Shown piece by piece: positions 16,342-25,900 of a DNA stretch of 64,000 nucleotides (its first letter is position 1; the number at the start of each line of letters is the position of its first letter). A program made the translations under genes and the position numbers. The DNA is from Bacillota bacterium (lineage in GTDB: Bacteria > Bacillota > Clostridia > Christensenellales > SZUA-584): contig JAEYZN010000019.1 of assembly GCA_023428025.1 (NCBI GenBank), positions 1 through 64,000 of the forward strand. Reading direction: 5' to 3'. The notes beneath the pieces are model-generated. The model made no database searches, was not told where the DNA came from, and saw only the letters and a list, made by a program, of their open reading frames with translations.

Positions 16342-17349
16342 ATGGTGACTATCAGGCAAATTGCAGAAAAGTGCAGCGTTTCTGTTGCGACCGTCAGCAA
16401 AGCGCTTAACAACGCCCCCGATATCGGAACGGAAACGGCGAAACGCATACGGGAGACGGCGCGTACATTGGGATATTTCCCGAATGCTGCGGCGCGGGCG
16501 CTCAGAACAAATCATTCCTATAATATCGGTGTGCTTTTTGTCGACGGAACACGCAGCGGGTTGACGCATGAGTATTTTTCGCAGGTGCTTAACAGCCTTA
16601 AAAACGAAGCGGAGCGGCAGGGATACGACGTGACATTCATCAGCCGTAACATTGGCGACACCAGTATGAGCTATCTGGAGCATTGCAAATACAGGAACTG
16701 CGACGGCGTGGTGATCGCCAGCGTGGATTTTAACGATCCCTCCATAACGGAACTGGTAAAGAGCAACATCCCTGTGGTGACGATCGATTATCTCTTTGAC
16801 AACTGCAGCGCTGTCATATCGGACAACGTGCAGAGCATGCGCGATCTGGTGCATTTCATTTACAGCAAAGGCCACCGAAAGATCGCGATCATCCACGGTG
16901 AAGACACGGCTGTGACGCGTTTCCGCCTGGCCAGCTTCCATAAGACATGCGAAGAATTGGGCATCACGATACCCGACGAATATGTACGCGCAGGCGTCTA
17001 CCACGACCCGCGTGAGAGCGGATTGGCGACGCGCGACCTGCTGTCTTTAAAAAACCGACCCACGTGCATCATGTATCCTGACGACTTCTCATTTATCGGC
17101 GGCATGAACGAAATTGAACGCCACGGCCTGGCTATCCCCGAAGACATTAGCGTGACGGGCTACGACGGTATCTATTTAAGCCAGGTGCTGCGCCCCAGGC
17201 TCACCACGCTCAAGCAGGATTCCGAGCAGATCGGTGAGCAGGCGGCGACGCTTCTGGTCAACGCAATCAAGTCGCCAAAAACCTATATCCCCAACCGCGT
17301 GGTGGTGCCCGGCGTGGTGTGGGAGGGCGAAACCGTCAAACAACTTTAA
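16342..17349 (+). CDS. LacI-family transcriptional regulator (first)
   Basis: This 335-residue repressor has an N-terminal helix-turn-helix at residues 3-22 (TIRQIAEKCSVSVATVSKAL), the hinge NAAARALRTN, then a periplasmic-binding-protein-like sensor domain (NIGVLFVDG... to VTGYDGIYLSQVLRPRLTT). It probably binds a beta-linked oligosaccharide or a derivative and controls the divergent GH2 gene and the importer operon that starts 57 bases downstream. AAGGAACTC precedes the ATG. The second LacI gene of this island (29920) has a similar architecture. Confidence 0.92.
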   Translation: MVTIRQIAEKCSVSVATVSKALNNAPDIGTETAKRIRETARTLGYFPNAAARALRTNHSYNIGVLFVDGTRSGLTHEYFSQVLNSLKNEAERQGYDVTFISRNIGDTSMSYLEHCKYRNCDGVVIASVDFNDPSITELVKSNIPVVTIDYLFDNCSAVISDNVQSMRDLVHFIYSKGHRKIAIIHGEDTAVTRFRLASFHKTCEELGITIPDEYVRAGVYHDPRESGLATRDLLSLKNRPTCIMYPDDFSFIGGMNEIERHGLAIPEDISVTGYDGIYLSQVLRPRLTTLKQDSEQIGEQAATLLVNAIKSPKTYIPNRVVVPGVVWEGETVKQL

Positions 17350-17406
17350 TTTGAATATGGATTGACCGCAATAACGGTCTTTAATTGATGAAAAGGAGGA
17401 TACAAA

Positions 17407-19293
17407 ATGAAAAGAACGTGGAGAATAATGGCGTTGGTGGTCGTCGTCATGATGATCTGTGCTACGATGTTCGCATGCGCGCCCACAACGCCCGTTACCT
17501 CTGACCCCCCCTCAGAGGCTCCCAGCGAACAGCCTGCAACAGAGGCTCCCGACGAACAACCCTCGGAAGAGGTGAAACCCGGCGGAGAGCTTCCCAGAAA
17601 CGAGACACTGTACGTCGCCGGCCTGCAGTATGGCCGTGTTGTCGGATGGAACCCGTACAGTGCTGACATGAACAACGCCATCGCCGTAACGGAAGAGCCT
17701 GCAAGGCAGCCCGTTTGGGAGACGCTGTACATGTACAACCTGTTGGACGGCAAGATGTATCCGCTGCTTGCCGACGGTGATTATCAGTGGGATGACGCGC
17801 ATACCAAGATCACCGTCAAGATCAATGCCGATGCGAAGTGGAGCGACGGCACGTCCGTCACGGCGGAAGATGTCGCCTATACCTACGCAACACATCTTAA
17901 GTATGACACAAACAGAGGCCTCGAGTTCAGGGACTACGTCGAGAAAATCGAAGCGGTTGATCCCTCAACCTGCGTGATCTATGCGAAGATGGACGCGGAC
18001 GGCAAACCCGTCAACGGTCTGAAGGTCGTTGAATACCTCGGCAAATGCTATGTTGCGCAGAAAGCCTATACCCAGAAGATAGAAGAGCGCGCTGGCGGAG
18101 AGGCGGATGCGTTCAAGAGCGACCCCTGCCTTGACTTTGTGGCTTCCGGTCCGTACAAGAGCTTCTATGATGATGATCAGAAGGTCGTTTTCATCCGCGA
18201 TGACAATTACTGGGGCCAGGCGTCGTCCATGTGGGGCACACTGCCTGTTCCGAAGTATATCTGCCACACGGTTTATGACGGCAACGAGGCCAGCCAGCTG
18301 GCGTTTGAAGCGGGTGAGATCGACGTCAACCAGCAGTTCCTGCCCGATATACAGAAACTCTGGCTCGAGAAAGGGCTGCCTATCTCCACCTATATTGACG
18401 AACCCCCGTACGGCATCTGCACGGCCATCCCGACGGCATGGTACAACATGAAGTCCTATGGTCTCGACAATGTGGCCGTCCGCAAAGCGATCGCGCTGGC
18501 GGTGGACTATGATGCCATCATAGCGAACGCAATGACGAATCAGAGCCCGACGTTTGCGGATGTGCCGAGGTCCATCATGAACCCGACCGATGGCGAGCAG
18601 GCTGCGTTTGACCATGACGCTGTGAAAGACCTCCAGTGGGCCGGCAACGACATTGAAGGTGCGAAAGCGCTGCTGGATGAAGCGGGCATCGTGGACAAAG
18701 ACGGAGACGGCTTCCGTGAAATCGATGGCAAGAACCTGGAATACAAGGCTTGCTGCCCGGAGGGCTGGTCTGACTGGCAGGCATCTATGGAAATCGTCGC
18801 GGCAGCCGGACAGAAGATCGGCATTAACATCACGACGAACTTCCCCACCTGGGAGGTGTACCAGACGGTATTCACAAACGGCAACCAGACCGACTATGAC
18901 ATCTTTATGTGGTCGGGCGACGGTGCGTCCGCGACTCAGCCCTGGTCCCGCGTGCGTCAGTTTATGAGCAGCGAATTTGTGGGCCAGGAGAACAACTGGG
19001 TCGGCAACTTCGGTGGTTACTCGAACCCGAAGGCTGATGAGATCGTCGCGGCTATCCCGAAGGAAACCGATCCTGCGAAGCTGAAAGAACTGTATACCGA
19101 AGCGGTCAAGCTCTATCTCACCGAAGTTCCTTCGTTCTCACTGATGTACCGTCCGCAGCTGTTCCATGCCGTGAACGAGTCGGTATGGACGAACTTCCCC
19201 GAGCTGGACGACGGCAACAATATCCCGCCGACGAACCTGCTTTGCGGCTATGGCATTGCCGGGCTCTACAATCTTGAGCTTGTCAATCCGTAA
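17407..19293 (+). CDS. Extracellular solute-binding lipoprotein, family 5 (OppA/DppA fold), probably oligosaccharide-binding
   Basis: This 628-residue protein has a lipoprotein signal peptide ending at C24 (TMFAC), a Pro/Glu/Ser linker to about 58, then the family 5 fold: [25 protein letters not shown], the conserved [43 protein letters not shown] and a C-terminal [13 protein letters not shown]. Family 5 proteins bind peptides, nickel or, in several clades, plant oligosaccharides. The gene lies between a LacI regulator and GH3/GH94/GH1 enzymes, which favours cellobiose-like or manno-oligosaccharide ligands. AAAGGAGGATAC precedes the ATG. A hairpin follows the stop. Confidence 0.9.
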   Translation: MKRTWRIMALVVVVMMICATMFACAPTTPVTSDPPSEAPSEQPATEAPDEQPSEEVKPGGELPRNETLYVAGLQYGRVVGWNPYSADMNNAIAVTEEPARQPVWETLYMYNLLDGKMYPLLADGDYQWDDAHTKITVKINADAKWSDGTSVTAEDVAYTYATHLKYDTNRGLEFRDYVEKIEAVDPSTCVIYAKMDADGKPVNGLKVVEYLGKCYVAQKAYTQKIEERAGGEADAFKSDPCLDFVASGPYKSFYDDDQKVVFIRDDNYWGQASSMWGTLPVPKYICHTVYDGNEASQLAFEAGEIDVNQQFLPDIQKLWLEKGLPISTYIDEPPYGICTAIPTAWYNMKSYGLDNVAVRKAIALAVDYDAIIANAMTNQSPTFADVPRSIMNPTDGEQAAFDHDAVKDLQWAGNDIEGAKALLDEAGIVDKDGDGFREIDGKNLEYKACCPEGWSDWQASMEIVAAAGQKIGINITTNFPTWEVYQTVFTNGNQTDYDIFMWSGDGASATQPWSRVRQFMSSEFVGQENNWVGNFGGYSNPKADEIVAAIPKETDPAKLKELYTEAVKLYLTEVPSFSLMYRPQLFHAVNESVWTNFPELDDGNNIPPTNLLCGYGIAGLYNLELVNP

Positions 19294-19310
19294 TCGCTGA
19301 CGATTTGAGA

Positions 19311-19349
19311 GGCAGCCATGTTTTAATAGCCTGTTAAAGCATGGCTGCC
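19311..19349 (+). terminator. Attenuating hairpin after the binding-protein gene
   Basis: GGCAGCCATG (19311-19320) pairs exactly with CATGGCTGCC (19340-19349), followed by TTCTCTAT. It is a 10-bp stem with a 19-base loop and a weak T-tract. It probably lowers read-through into the permease genes or protects the abundant binding-protein mRNA from 3' decay. Confidence 0.6.
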
Positions 19350-19418
19350 TTCTCTATATCCCGAAGCCCTTTACATAAGTTCCGTGGCTCATGGGGTGTT
19401 ATTGAGGGAGGTTCAATC

Positions 19419-20423
19419 ATGAAAGGCTATCGAAAATACTTCGGAAAGAAAGTCATATGGATGCTGATCACACTGGTCTGCGCCATATTGCTCAACTTTA
19501 TTCTGCCGCGGCTGATGCCGGGGGATCCTGTTGCAGTCATCACCGCGAAGGCCGCAGTGGGCATGAACAACCCGACAGCCATTCAGCTGGTCTATGAAGA
19601 CTATGCCCGCAAGTTCGGGACGGATAAGCCCGTTGAAGTACAATTTTTCAATTATGTCAGGAATCTGATACAAGGGGATATGGGCATCTCGTTCAGCCAA
19701 TATCCAAGGCCGGTTTCCGATATCATTGCCAACGCGATATGGTGGACAATCGCGCTGCAATTTCCAGCAATCATAGTAGGCTGGCTAATAGGCAATATAC
19801 TGGGAGCCTTGGCCGCTTATATCAAAAAAGGCTTCGATAAAATACTCATGCCAACCTGCCTTTTCGCAAGCAGCATTCCGGCGTTCGGCATGGCAACCAT
19901 ACTGTTGGTTCTATTCGCGATCAAACTAAAGGTAGCGCCCGCATCGGGGGGATACAGCTTCGATCTGATCCCGACATTTTCCTGGCAGTTTGTCAGTTCG
20001 GTCATTAAGCACTACCAGCTCCCGTTCTGGTCTATCGTCACCATTGCGATCGGTGGGCAGGCGATCGGAATGCGCTCCATGTCCATTTACGAATTAAACG
20101 CTGATTACGTAAAATACAGCCGCTTTTTAGGCATCAAGGATAGAAAGATCGTGGGGTATGTGTTCCGCAATGCGATGCTGCCGCAGATCACAGGCCTGGC
20201 TCTTTCATTGGGGACGATGGTTGGCGGCGCACTTGTCGCGGAGACAATATTCAATTATCCGGGGTTGGGCTCCACAATATTCAATGCTGTTATGGGTACG
20301 GATTATCCGCTTATCTCCGCGGCGACGCTGATCATATCTATTATGGTTCTGCTGGCGAATTTCCTTATCGAGATACTCTACGGCTTTATTGATCCGCGCA
20401 TTAAAGCAGCACAAATGGATTAA
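19419..20423 (+). CDS. ABC transporter permease, OppB/DppB type
   Basis: This 334-residue permease has a first membrane span near residue 15 ([27 protein letters not shown]), where RLMPGDP is the family hallmark, followed by the periplasmic loop and the BPD_transp_1 core ([22 protein letters not shown], then [46 protein letters not shown]). The start at 19419 is supported by GAGGGAGG nine bases upstream; the open frame to 19341 has no site and would run through the hairpin. It forms the translocation pore with the next gene. Confidence 0.93.
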   Translation: MKGYRKYFGKKVIWMLITLVCAILLNFILPRLMPGDPVAVITAKAAVGMNNPTAIQLVYEDYARKFGTDKPVEVQFFNYVRNLIQGDMGISFSQYPRPVSDIIANAIWWTIALQFPAIIVGWLIGNILGALAAYIKKGFDKILMPTCLFASSIPAFGMATILLVLFAIKLKVAPASGGYSFDLIPTFSWQFVSSVIKHYQLPFWSIVTIAIGGQAIGMRSMSIYELNADYVKYSRFLGIKDRKIVGYVFRNAMLPQITGLALSLGTMVGGALVAETIFNYPGLGSTIFNAVMGTDYPLISAATLIISIMVLLANFLIEILYGFIDPRIKAAQMD

Positions 20424-20441
20424 GGGGGAGGAGGTAAATAC

Positions 20442-21695
20442 ATGAAAAATATGTTTCGTCAGGTTTTCCATTCCCCGAAGTTCCTGATCGGATTCTCAAT
20501 ACTCATGATCATGCTGCTGACGGTCGTCATCTATCCGCTGTTCGTACCGGACGATCCGCTTAAAATGATCGGCCTCGGTACATTCTTTAAGCCGGGAACA
20601 TACGTATCTGTGCAGGACAGCCTCAACACCGAAAAAGTGTATACATTCAAGCTGGATGAGGCGGCTGCCAAACGCATTGACAGTAAACTGAATGATGAAG
20701 ACCGGATCGAAATGAAGAACTGGCTGGTCGCGTTTGGTATACCGGAAACAGAAATCCAAATCGACGATACCGAGAACTTGCTGAAAATGTGGGAGACGAA
20801 TTTCGACAGCAAGCTCAAGTTCGAAGGCATGACCTCGGCCAAACGCAAATACTACGGGCGGCTTGATGAAAAGCTCAACACCATACTGGGCTCCGAAGGG
20901 CTGTACATCATGGTTGAAAATCAGGATACAGGGGAGATGGAAGGGATTGGCAAGGTCGCGGATACCGACTATGTGAATGTGAGCGAAGTGGCAAATGTGA
21001 TCAATTTGCCGCTGGGTACGGATAATTTTGGACGTAACGTGCTGAATGAACTCGTTTCATCCGTAGGGACGTCTCTGCTTATCGGTCTCATTGCAGGCGT
21101 CATCGCCACTTTTATCGGACTGACGCTGGGGCTGCTTGCGGGTTATGTCGGTGGATTTGTGGACGATGCGATTATGTTCTTTACGAACCTGTTTACGGTT
21201 ATCCCATCGTTTGTGCTGCTGATTCTGATTTCATTTTCCATCGGTCAGGACCAGCGCGGCGCAGCGACGGTGGCCATCGTCATCGGCTTTACATCGTGGG
21301 TGTGGACAGCCAGGGCGGTGCGCGCACAGGTGGTGTCGCTGCGAAACCGGGATCACGTCAACTTAAGCAAGCTTTCCGGACATTCGCTGATGCGTATCCT
21401 GCTCACCGATATATTGCCGTATATCGCATCTTATGTGGTGATGGCATTGATACTTCAGATCAGCACGGCGATACTGGCGGAAGCACAGCTTTCGATACTG
21501 GGTCTTGGGCCAAGGACAACGGAGATGCCTACGCTGGGCCTGATGATGTATTGGGCGATGGCGTATACGGCGCACATCAACGGCGCGTGGTGGGCATATT
21601 TCCCCGTCATTATCTCCATCGCGCTGATCAGCTTTTCGATGAATCTGATGAATACCGGACTCGATCAGGTGTTCAATCCCACTCTGAGAGACTAG
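20442..21695 (+). CDS. ABC transporter permease, OppC/DppC type, with large extracytoplasmic insertion
   Basis: This protein has 417 residues, while family members are usually about 280-320. The first membrane span is at 14-35, then [10 protein letters not shown]. Normally about 30 residues separate this from [11 protein letters not shown], but here about 148 do (41-188). The extra part is hydrophilic and mixed alpha/beta in character (for example [21 protein letters not shown] and [14 protein letters not shown]), and should lie on the outer face between TM1 and TM2. The rest is a normal BPD_transp_1 core ending [17 protein letters not shown]. The inserted domain might contact the binding protein or sugar. 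AAGGGGGAGGAGG precedes the ATG. Confidence 0.9.
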   Translation: MKNMFRQVFHSPKFLIGFSILMIMLLTVVIYPLFVPDDPLKMIGLGTFFKPGTYVSVQDSLNTEKVYTFKLDEAAAKRIDSKLNDEDRIEMKNWLVAFGIPETEIQIDDTENLLKMWETNFDSKLKFEGMTSAKRKYYGRLDEKLNTILGSEGLYIMVENQDTGEMEGIGKVADTDYVNVSEVANVINLPLGTDNFGRNVLNELVSSVGTSLLIGLIAGVIATFIGLTLGLLAGYVGGFVDDAIMFFTNLFTVIPSFVLLILISFSIGQDQRGAATVAIVIGFTSWVWTARAVRAQVVSLRNRDHVNLSKLSGHSLMRILLTDILPYIASYVVMALILQISTAILAEAQLSILGLGPRTTEMPTLGLMMYWAMAYTAHINGAWWAYFPVIISIALISFSMNLMNTGLDQVFNPTLRD

Positions 21696-21705
21696 GAGGC
21701 CGGTT

Positions 21706-22713
21706 ATGGGTAAAGTGATGCTGGAGGTCAAAGGCCTCACAACGAAGTATGTGACGCGGTTCCGCGAGGATATCTATGCGGTGAGCGATGTTTATTTAAA
21801 GATCGAAGAGGGCAAATCTCTTGGGATTGCGGGAGAGAGCGGCTGCGGAAAATCCACGCTGGCCCTGAGCTTGATGGGCTACTATTTTCCGCCGCTGTAT
21901 TACATGGAGGGCGATATTCTCATTGGAGGCCACAATATATCGGAGATGGACCCAGCCGACGTGCGCAAAACGATCCTTGGTACTGAAATTGCGTATATCC
22001 CGCAGGCGGCAATGAACGCGTTGAACCCCACACGCAAGATCATCCGCTTTGTGGAAGACGTGATACGCGCGCACGAGCCAAAGGCAAAGAATGAGGACAT
22101 TTATGAGCGCGTCAAGGCGAGATTTGAGGCGCTTGGGCTGCCTGCAAGCGTGCTGGATAAATATCCTGTTGAGCTTTCGGGCGGTATGAAACAACGGACG
22201 GTTATCGCCATATCCACGATATTGTCGCCGAAGGTGCTGATTGCAGACGAACCGTCCAGCGCATTGGATGTAACAAGCCAGAAGATGGTCATCAGGATGC
22301 TCAAAGAGCTGATGGAAAAGGGCTACATCAAATCGATGATCTTCATCACGCATGAGCTGCCTTTGCTGTATAACGTGACGGACGAAATTATGGTGATGTA
22401 CGCGGGGCAGATCGTGGAGAAGGGCACCGCGAAGGAAGTGGTGTTTGATCCGCTGCATCCGTACTCCAAGGGCCTGATGGGCTCCATCATTGTGCCGGAG
22501 GAAGGGACGCGCGACATCAAGCTGACCGCCATACCGGGAACCCCGCCTAACCTTAAGAAGCCGCCGTCGGGATGCCGGTTCGCCGAACGGTGCAAATATG
22601 TGAAGCCGGAGTGCAAGGTCTCCAACGTTTATCTCAGAGAGCTTGCCGGCGGACGTGAATACCGCTGCATACTGCCCGAACAGGCGCTCAGGGAGGTGTA
22701 TACGAGTGAGTGA
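21706..22713 (+). CDS. ABC transporter ATP-binding protein, OppD type
   Basis: This 335-residue ATPase has Walker [10 protein letters not shown] near residue 43, signature LSGGMKQR, Walker [13 protein letters not shown] and the C-terminal oligo_HPY region ([45 protein letters not shown]). The cysteines C294 and C299 in CRFAERC and later ones form the usual Opp-family Fe-S or zinc-like cluster motif. It lies 10 bases after the OppC-type permease, with a GGAGG site, and overlaps the next gene's GTG start. It energises oligosaccharide uptake together with that gene. Confidence 0.93.
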   Translation: MGKVMLEVKGLTTKYVTRFREDIYAVSDVYLKIEEGKSLGIAGESGCGKSTLALSLMGYYFPPLYYMEGDILIGGHNISEMDPADVRKTILGTEIAYIPQAAMNALNPTRKIIRFVEDVIRAHEPKAKNEDIYERVKARFEALGLPASVLDKYPVELSGGMKQRTVIAISTILSPKVLIADEPSSALDVTSQKMVIRMLKELMEKGYIKSMIFITHELPLLYNVTDEIMVMYAGQIVEKGTAKEVVFDPLHPYSKGLMGSIIVPEEGTRDIKLTAIPGTPPNLKKPPSGCRFAERCKYVKPECKVSNVYLRELAGGREYRCILPEQALREVYTSE

Positions 22714-23566
22714 GATGATAGCGACAGCAGAACGCTGCATCACGAAGGAAAAAGGAGAGCTTTGTCTGTCCGGCAAGGGTGTGACAAAGGTGTTTGGCCT
22801 GGGCAAAAGCAAAAACGTCGCCGTTGACCATGTTGACTTCGAATTCCGAAAATGCGAACTGATATCCATTGTGGGAGAATCCGGCAGCGGCAAGACGACG
22901 CTTGCCAAAATGCTGCTGGGGCTGATGAATGTGACGGAGGGTGAAGTTTTCTTTGAAGGCAAGCAGCGGGATATCGGCACCCAACGCAAGAAGAGGGAGT
23001 ATTGGAGAGGGATTCAGGCCATCTTTCAGGACCCGTTTTCTTCGTTCAACGTGTTCAACAAGATCGATACGGTGCTGCTGGACTGTATCCATATGCGGGG
23101 CGGCAGAGGGCTCTCCAAAGCCAAAAAGATTGAGATGATGACGGAAGCGTGCAGCTTCGTCAATCTGAAGTTTGAGGAGCTGACCAATAAGTATCCCTTC
23201 GAATTGTCCGGCGGGCAGATGCAGCGCCTGATGATTGCGCGCATATTCCTGCTGAAACCGAAGATACTGCTGGCGGACGAACCGACAAGTATGATCGACG
23301 CGTGCTCGCGCGCGACCATTCTGGATATGCTGTTGCAGCTGCGTGACGAGGTGGGCATGACGATCATTTTCATCACGCACGATATCGGGCTTGCCTATTA
23401 CATCTCCGATTCTGTCTACATCATGGAGCATGGCCGGTTTGTGGAGAGCGGCACGGCGGATGAGGTGATACTCAATCCCAAAGCGGCGTATACGCGCCGT
23501 CTGATCAGCGACGTCCCCAAGATATACGAGCCTTGGGACTTATCCACGGTTGGGGTGGCCAGATAA
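22706..23566 (+). CDS. ABC transporter ATP-binding protein, OppF type
   Basis: This 286-residue ATPase has Walker [11 protein letters not shown]-loop [10 protein letters not shown], signature LSGGQMQR, Walker [13 protein letters not shown] and switch histidine FITHDIG. The GTG at 22706 is chosen for its spacing to GGGAGG at 22691-22696; it overlaps the OppD-type stop by 8 bases. The protein is shorter than typical OppF because the C-terminal oligo_HPY segment is mostly absent (it ends [17 protein letters not shown]), which is common for sugar-type Opp systems. The stop is 23 bases before the GH3 gene. Confidence 0.92.
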   Translation: MSEMIATAERCITKEKGELCLSGKGVTKVFGLGKSKNVAVDHVDFEFRKCELISIVGESGSGKTTLAKMLLGLMNVTEGEVFFEGKQRDIGTQRKKREYWRGIQAIFQDPFSSFNVFNKIDTVLLDCIHMRGGRGLSKAKKIEMMTEACSFVNLKFEELTNKYPFELSGGQMQRLMIARIFLLKPKILLADEPTSMIDACSRATILDMLLQLRDEVGMTIIFITHDIGLAYYISDSVYIMEHGRFVESGTADEVILNPKAAYTRRLISDVPKIYEPWDLSTVGVAR

Positions 23567-23589
23567 AACAGATCAAGGAGCTTAGTCGC

Positions 23590-25860
23590 ATGGATATAAA
23601 AAAGGTTATCGCGCAGATGACGCTGGAGGAAAAGGCCGGATTATGCTCTGGTTTGGACTTCTGGCATACCAAACCGATTGAGAGGCTGGGGGTTTCCTCA
23701 TGCATGGTCAGCGACGGCCCGCATGGACTGCGCAAGCAGGTGGAAGACAGTGAAAGCCTGGACGTGAACGAAAGCATCAAGGCGGTTTGCTTTCCCGCGG
23801 GCTGCGCCACGGCGGCCTCGTTTGACAGAGGCTTGGTAATGCGAATGGGGGAAGCGATCGGAGCGTCTTGCCAGCATGAGCGTGTGAGCGTGGTTCTCGG
23901 CCCCGCTGCCAATATCAAGCGCTCTCCGCTGTGCGGACGGAACTTTGAATATTTCTCGGAAGACCCATACCTCGCCGGGGAGATCGCGGCGGCGCATATC
24001 CAAGGTGTCCAGAGCCGCGGCGTGGGCACCAGCCTCAAGCATTTTGCCGCCAACAATCAGGAGTACCGGCGCATGTCCTCCAGCTCGGAAGTGGACGAGA
24101 GAACACTGCGCGAGATCTATCTGGCCGCGTTTGAAACACCCGTCAGACAGGCGAAGCCGTGGACGGTGATGTGCTCATACAATCGTATCAACGGCGTCTA
24201 TTCGGCGGAGAACCGCTGGCTGCTGACAGACCTGCTGCGCGATGAGTGGGGATTCGACGGCTATGTGGTGACCGACTGGGGAGCGGTGGTGGACCGCGTT
24301 AAGGGCATCGAAGCGGGGGTCGATCTGGAAATGCCGGCCTCCGGTGGCGTGAACGATAAAAAGATCGTGGAAGCGGTGCGTGCGGGCAGGCTGGATGAAA
24401 AGCTGGTCGATCTGGCTTGCGAGCGGATACTGACCGTCAACGAGCGATACCTGCAAAACGCAAAGCCGGAAACGCCGTGGGACAAGGACGCGGACCACCT
24501 GCTGTCAGCCGGGATCGCGGCGGAATGCATGGTGCTGCTGAAAAACGAAGGTGTTCTGCCATTGAACAAAAGCGATAGGATCGCATTTATCGGCGAGTTT
24601 GCTAAAAAGCCGCGTTTCCAGGGGGGCGGGAGTTCACACGTTAACTGCTTTAAAACCACAAATGCGCTGGAAGCATCGGAAGGGCTGGATATCGTTTATG
24701 CCAAGGGCTTCGACATCGACTCCGACAGCACGACGGACGAGTGGATAGAAGAAGCGATAAAGGCGGCAAAGAGCGCCCGGGTGGCCGTGGTGTTCGCAGG
24801 TCTGCCGAACGCTTACGAGTCGGAAGGATACGACCGCAAGCATATGCGGCTGCCGGATTGCCAGAATGAACTGATCAGCGCCATAGCGGCGGTGAATCCC
24901 AATACGGCGGTGGTGCTGCACAACGGCTCGCCGGTGGAGATGCCGTGGGCCCATGAAGTGAAGGGCATAATCGAAGCGTATCTCGGCGGGCAGGCCGTGG
25001 GCATTGCGACGGTACGCGTGCTGCTTGGGGATGCAAACCCCAGTGGCCGGCTGCCTGAAACCTTCCCGGTCAGGCTGGAGGATAATCCGTCCTACCTGTT
25101 CTATGTCGGGGAACATGATCTTGCGGAGTACCGCGAAGGGGTGTTCGTGGGTTACCGTTATTACGACAAAAAGAAGATGGATGTGCTGTTCCCGTTTGGA
25201 TTCGGCCTGTCTTACACAACGTTTGAATATTCAAACCTTCGTGTAGACAAGACCCAACTAAAGGACACTGATACGCTAACGGTGGCGGTGGACGTGACGA
25301 ATACCGGCGCTTTGTTCGGCAAAGAGGTGATGCAGCTGTATGTGGCCGATATCGAAAGCACGGCGATTCGTCCGATACGTGAGCTGAAGGGTTTCGACAA
25401 GGTGGCGCTGCAGCCGGGTGAAACGGCTACGGTGATATTCTCACTGGATAAGCGCGCGTTCGCCTGCTGGAACCGCGACATCCACGACTGGCATGTGGAA
25501 ACGGGTGAGTTCGATATTGAGATTGCCAGATCCTCGCGGGATATTGTACTGACACAGCGCGTGACGGTGGAATCCACCGTGGCACTGCCGGAGCACTTTG
25601 ACCATAACAGCATCGTAATGGACATCGTGAAGAATCCGATACGCCGGACCCTTATCAAGCCGATCCTGCAAAGCATTGCCATTACTTTCCCGACAGAGGA
25701 AAGCGGAGAGGAAGGTCCGGGGAGGGAGGCGGTCCGTGACGAGATGGTGGAAGCGATGCAAGCCTTTATGCCGCTTCGAGCGGTGCTGAGCTTTGGACAG
25801 AATCAGTTTGACGCGGAAAGACTTCAGGCAACGATCGACCAACTGAATGAGACGGTGTAG
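23590..25860 (+). CDS. Glycoside hydrolase family 3 beta-glucosidase
   Basis: This 756-residue enzyme has a TIM-barrel N-domain with SDGPHGLR, NIKRSPLCGRNFEYFSEDP, KHFAANNQEYRR and the nucleophile D229 in GYVVTDWGA, followed by the alpha/beta sandwich domain (CMVLLKNEGVLPL, GLPNAYESEGYDRKHMRLP) and the C-terminal fibronectin-like domain (GKEVMQLYV..RELKGFDKVALQPGE). About 100 further residues follow. There is no signal peptide, so it hydrolyses imported cello-oligosaccharides or aryl-glucosides in the cytoplasm. CAAGGAG supports the ATG at 23590 rather than the upstream one at 23533 inside the ATPase gene. Confidence 0.93.
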   Translation: MDIKKVIAQMTLEEKAGLCSGLDFWHTKPIERLGVSSCMVSDGPHGLRKQVEDSESLDVNESIKAVCFPAGCATAASFDRGLVMRMGEAIGASCQHERVSVVLGPAANIKRSPLCGRNFEYFSEDPYLAGEIAAAHIQGVQSRGVGTSLKHFAANNQEYRRMSSSSEVDERTLREIYLAAFETPVRQAKPWTVMCSYNRINGVYSAENRWLLTDLLRDEWGFDGYVVTDWGAVVDRVKGIEAGVDLEMPASGGVNDKKIVEAVRAGRLDEKLVDLACERILTVNERYLQNAKPETPWDKDADHLLSAGIAAECMVLLKNEGVLPLNKSDRIAFIGEFAKKPRFQGGGSSHVNCFKTTNALEASEGLDIVYAKGFDIDSDSTTDEWIEEAIKAAKSARVAVVFAGLPNAYESEGYDRKHMRLPDCQNELISAIAAVNPNTAVVLHNGSPVEMPWAHEVKGIIEAYLGGQAVGIATVRVLLGDANPSGRLPETFPVRLEDNPSYLFYVGEHDLAEYREGVFVGYRYYDKKKMDVLFPFGFGLSYTTFEYSNLRVDKTQLKDTDTLTVAVDVTNTGALFGKEVMQLYVADIESTAIRPIRELKGFDKVALQPGETATVIFSLDKRAFACWNRDIHDWHVETGEFDIEIARSSRDIVLTQRVTVESTVALPEHFDHNSIVMDIVKNPIRRTLIKPILQSIAITFPTEESGEEGPGREAVRDEMVEAMQAFMPLRAVLSFGQNQFDAERLQATIDQLNETV

Positions 25861-25900
25861 CGGGAGAAGACATAGATTGGCTCCTTTGGGGGAAGCATGC

